Shown here piece by piece: positions 33,754 to 36,258 of a DNA stretch of 36,258 nt. Numbering within the stretch: the stretch's first letter is position 1; each line of letters begins with the position of its first letter. This stretch comes from Candidatus Hatepunaea meridiana. GTDB lineage: Bacteria; Electryoneota; AABM5-125-24; Hatepunaeales; Hatepunaeaceae. The notes below the pieces were generated by a model that saw only the letters and a program-made list of their open reading frames with translations, made no database searches and was not told the origin of the DNA. The translations under genes were made by a program, and so were the position numbers. Location of the stretch: the NCBI GenBank assembly GCA_030765125.1, contig JAVCDD010000307.1, positions 1 to 36,258 on the forward strand, given 5' to 3'.

Positions 33754-36000
33754 ATGAACAATAGTAGAATGATTGTCATTTTATTAGCAGTTCTTGTATC
33801 TGTTTCAGCTATATATAGCAGCGAGAACAATGCGGTAAAAGGGATCACCACCCAATTACCAACATATCAATGTGTATCAGAAGATCCGGCTTCGGTTCAT
33901 TCAAAATCCGATGATATAACAATCGCTCGGATTACAAAAATTTCACCCATTCAGAACATTCACAGATTGGGCGCTGATGACTGGCGGTTACTGGATTCCT
34001 GTCAAAACAAGGTGAGTATACCACCCGGTGACAGCTATGCTATCCGTCTGAATCTACCAAGACTCTGCATCGAGGAGAACTTGCCTGAGCTTTACCTTGA
34101 CGATGAGTGGATGGAAGCTGTTGAGCGGGTTCCGGCATGGCTGCGCACCGATCTGATCAATAACCTCAGCAAGATCAGTGGAGACGTAGGAGAATTCGCC
34201 ATTGGAATGGCATGCGACGCTATACTGGATGCTGACGACGCCCATGTTGATGAAGTAGCGTTTGCAATTGCTCACTTCTCACCGAGGCTGTTGCAAGACC
34301 TGAACGTGGACTTTGGTCTATTCCTTGAAAACGCCGAAGGTATCTACGCTGCTGATGAATATCTTGATTATGTCAACATCGTGGAACATGGTGACATTGA
34401 AGAGGACGATGACTATTGGACAACGCTTGAGTATATTATACTAAATGAAGACGGTGAAGCAGAAGAGGTTGAAATCGACCGGGATATCTATTACTGGTAT
34501 GTGGTTCATCCTCGCCTATCGGATGAGTCACCCCGGTACATCGATCCCAATTCCGGATCTGCGCGGCAGCCTCCTAATGGAGTGTTCTGGCGTGATTTCC
34601 TGCTGAATCATCCGGACGACGATTATACATCTCTGCGCGAGTATCTTGAAGATTGTGAGTTCCTTTGGGCGGGTTTACGTAACAATATCTCCGAAGAAAA
34701 TGGAGCTATCGGCGCTGTCTCAAGATGGATTCAGCATTCTCTTGAATTCACGAGCAGGCAGGAGCGTCCTATCCAACCGGTGCGTATTTACCGAATGCAC
34801 ATCGGACGTTGCGGTGAGCATTCCGACATGACTGCAGCAGCAGGTCGTGCTGCATTAATTCCAACATTATGTACGTCAACCTACTGCACCGATCACACCT
34901 GGAACGAGTTTTGGGGAGGTGATCGTTGGGTAGTATTAGAACCTGTCAACGGCTATGTTGATCATGCACCCTATGATAACTGGAACCAGCTTCCCGCTGT
35001 ATTCAACTGGCGCAGTGACGCCTCTGTCTGGACGGTTACTGATTGTTATACGGAATATTCCATTCTGAACATTTCGGTTACCGGTCGTCATAACAATCCG
35101 GTTGACGGGGCAAAAATAATGCTGGCAAGTAATAACCTGCAAGATGGTCTGTCGCCTTGCACCTGGGGATATACAAATTCAGATGGTGAAGTGTCATTTA
35201 CGATCGGTGATAGCATTAATATTTATTACCGTGTTGAAAGTGAACTTGGGAACTTTCCATCAGAGGCTAACAGAGTATCCCAGATAATAGCCAACAGCAG
35301 CGCAGACCAGGTTTACACGCAATCTCAGAGGATGAACGAGACTATGCCAAACGTGTCTCCTGATGATGCGGAAATGCCGGATGATCCGACTAATAATTGG
35401 CATCTTGCAGTTTCTTACGATCTACCTGTTGAAACCGTCAATGGCATCATATTCAGCAACGCCGAGTTCTTCCAGGACGTCGGATCCAGCAAACTGGACT
35501 TCTTCATCTGCGATGAGCAAAATTACGAGGAATATCTGGACGGAGACGATTTTGAAGCCTTCAGTGCAGATGAGCTAACCGAAGCAGGTGAAATAGAATT
35601 CACCTTCCCGACCGACGATGTTTGGTATGCTGTATTCAGCAATGCGAACCACGTGGCTAACTATATGAGGGTTGACATGGAAGCTATGTTATATGTTGAC
35701 TCGGAGGTTAGAATCGCTTTAGAACCTGAAGCTCCAGCGAGTTATTCCCTGCACCAGAATTACCCGAACCCATTCAACTCCAGCACCAGCATCCAATTTG
35801 ATATAGGTCGCAACGGCGCAACTCAGTTAATCGTTTACGACCTCACCGGTCATAAACTGCATTCGCAGGATCTGGGAAATCTTTCGGCGGGACAGCACGA
35901 AGTAACCCTCAATGGGAAAAACCTTACTTCAGGTTTATACCTATACGAAGTCACATGCAATGGTTTTATAGACAGGAAAACTATGGTATTATTGAAGTAG
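33754..36000 (+). CDS. Secreted transglutaminase-like protein with sorting domain
   Basis: 748 residues. Signal peptide MNNSRMIVILLAVLVSVSAIYS (cited as MIVILLAVLVSVSA). The middle holds a transglutaminase/papain-like core: Cys353 in IGRCGEHSD, His381 in DHTWNEFW and a third polar residue in LEPVNG, matching the Cys-His-Asp/Asn triad of bacterial transglutaminase-like proteases or amidases. A carboxypeptidase-regulatory-like beta-sandwich follows (GRHNNPVDGAKIMLASNN). The last 75 residues are a sorting domain (NYPNPFNSSTSIQFDI ... YDLTGHKL ... SGLYLYEV ... KTMVLLK). GGAGG lies before the ATG, and a consensus promoter precedes it, so high expression is likely. Confidence 0.88.
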   Translation: MNNSRMIVILLAVLVSVSAIYSSENNAVKGITTQLPTYQCVSEDPASVHSKSDDITIARITKISPIQNIHRLGADDWRLLDSCQNKVSIPPGDSYAIRLNLPRLCIEENLPELYLDDEWMEAVERVPAWLRTDLINNLSKISGDVGEFAIGMACDAILDADDAHVDEVAFAIAHFSPRLLQDLNVDFGLFLENAEGIYAADEYLDYVNIVEHGDIEEDDDYWTTLEYIILNEDGEAEEVEIDRDIYYWYVVHPRLSDESPRYIDPNSGSARQPPNGVFWRDFLLNHPDDDYTSLREYLEDCEFLWAGLRNNISEENGAIGAVSRWIQHSLEFTSRQERPIQPVRIYRMHIGRCGEHSDMTAAAGRAALIPTLCTSTYCTDHTWNEFWGGDRWVVLEPVNGYVDHAPYDNWNQLPAVFNWRSDASVWTVTDCYTEYSILNISVTGRHNNPVDGAKIMLASNNLQDGLSPCTWGYTNSDGEVSFTIGDSINIYYRVESELGNFPSEANRVSQIIANSSADQVYTQSQRMNETMPNVSPDDAEMPDDPTNNWHLAVSYDLPVETVNGIIFSNAEFFQDVGSSKLDFFICDEQNYEEYLDGDDFEAFSADELTEAGEIEFTFPTDDVWYAVFSNANHVANYMRVDMEAMLYVDSEVRIALEPEAPASYSLHQNYPNPFNSSTSIQFDIGRNGATQLIVYDLTGHKLHSQDLGNLSAGQHEVTLNGKNLTSGLYLYEVTCNGFIDRKTMVLLK

Positions 36001-36071
36001 TACGAAAGTGAGCAAGTAAGAACGTAAGTAAGGTTGAAAGAATAATTTGTTCCGTGAGTTCTTTAGCTAAG

Positions 36072-36142
36072 GCGGGTGGTACGGGTTACTTGTTGCCCGT
36101 GTCTCTTTACCTTATAATGTTGATATGCAGTAATGATACTGT
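36072..36142. repeat. GTGGCACGGG element, left half only
   Basis: The left arm and loop match 30684-30780 (GTCTCTTTACCTTATAATG..GTAATGA), but the right arm is missing and other sequence follows after about 36138. Confidence 0.75.
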
Positions 36143-36182
36143 TGAAAAAGTCAATTATTTCAGATTCTCCTTCCCATTTTGT

Positions 36183-36258
36183 CATTCCCGCGAAGGCGGG
36201 AATCCAGAGATTTCAAGTATTTGAAGTTCTTTAAACTGGATTCCCGCCTTCGCGGGAA
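36183..36258. repeat. ATTCCC-type inverted repeat, cut by window end
   Basis: The arms at 36183-36207 and 36236-36258 are inverted and each is a hairpin (ATTCCCGCGAAGGCGGGAAT). It is the same family as 6021-6177, sharing part of the loop (TACTTGAA / ATTTGAAG). The right arm runs to the window edge. Confidence 0.85.

Overview
The window looks like a chromosomal stretch from an uncultured FCB-group bacterium (a relative of lineages such as Marinimicrobia, Zixibacteria, Latescibacteria or Electryoneota). The main reason is that several large secreted proteins end in the PNPFN-type C-terminal sorting domain typical of that superphylum. They sit among ordinary bacterial housekeeping genes (rsgA, uvrC, ssrA, rpmB, miaB, dus). 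The phylum assignment is inference; no rRNA marker is present.

Layout. 1-2.2 kb: a decayed secreted beta-helix gene (minus). 2.5-3.4 kb: a two-gene minus-strand unit of a P-II-like protein and a PTS EIIA/PtsN protein. 3.6-3.9 kb: nested repeats with a MITE-like insertion. 4.0-10.4 kb: plus-strand housekeeping and metabolic genes (rsgA, a GNAT acetyltransferase, methylmalonyl-CoA epimerase, a Cys/Met-metabolism PLP enzyme, a cNMP-binding protein, uvrC). 10.5-13.2 kb: secreted NHL-repeat protein, tmRNA, creatininase-family amidohydrolase. 13.4-23 kb: secreted glycosidase-like protein, low-molecular-weight phosphatase, M6 metalloprotease and a very large CotH/lamin-tail/beta-helix protein. 23-28.8 kb: UbiA-family prenyltransferase, an M16 peptidase pair (one active, one lacking the zinc motif) and a tRNA-dihydrouridine synthase. 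28.9-33.5 kb: bL28 with a long acidic tail, M42 aminopeptidase, SPOR and LapA-type envelope proteins, miaB. 33.7-36 kb: secreted transglutaminase-like protein with a sorting domain.

The striking feature is repeat biology. At least eight families of short elements fill the gaps between genes. Most follow one plan: a self-complementary arm of about 20-30 bp, usually present twice in inverted orientation (BIME-like). Stem positions differ between copies in compensating ways, which suggests that the hairpin itself is conserved. One family with core GACA-N4-TGTC lies between genes and has also entered two genes as in-frame tandem arrays: eight 39-bp (13-residue) units inside the nuclease domain of UvrC, and ten 27-bp (9-residue) units just after the signal peptide of the inactive M16 subunit. 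A separate 190-bp MITE-like element has perfect 24-bp terminal inverted repeats and a 6-bp target duplication, and a related unoccupied site lies elsewhere in the window. Elements also overlap the stop codons of bL28 and the epimerase and supply the only visible start codon of dus. No transposase or RAYT gene is present here, so the mobilising enzyme, if any, lies elsewhere.
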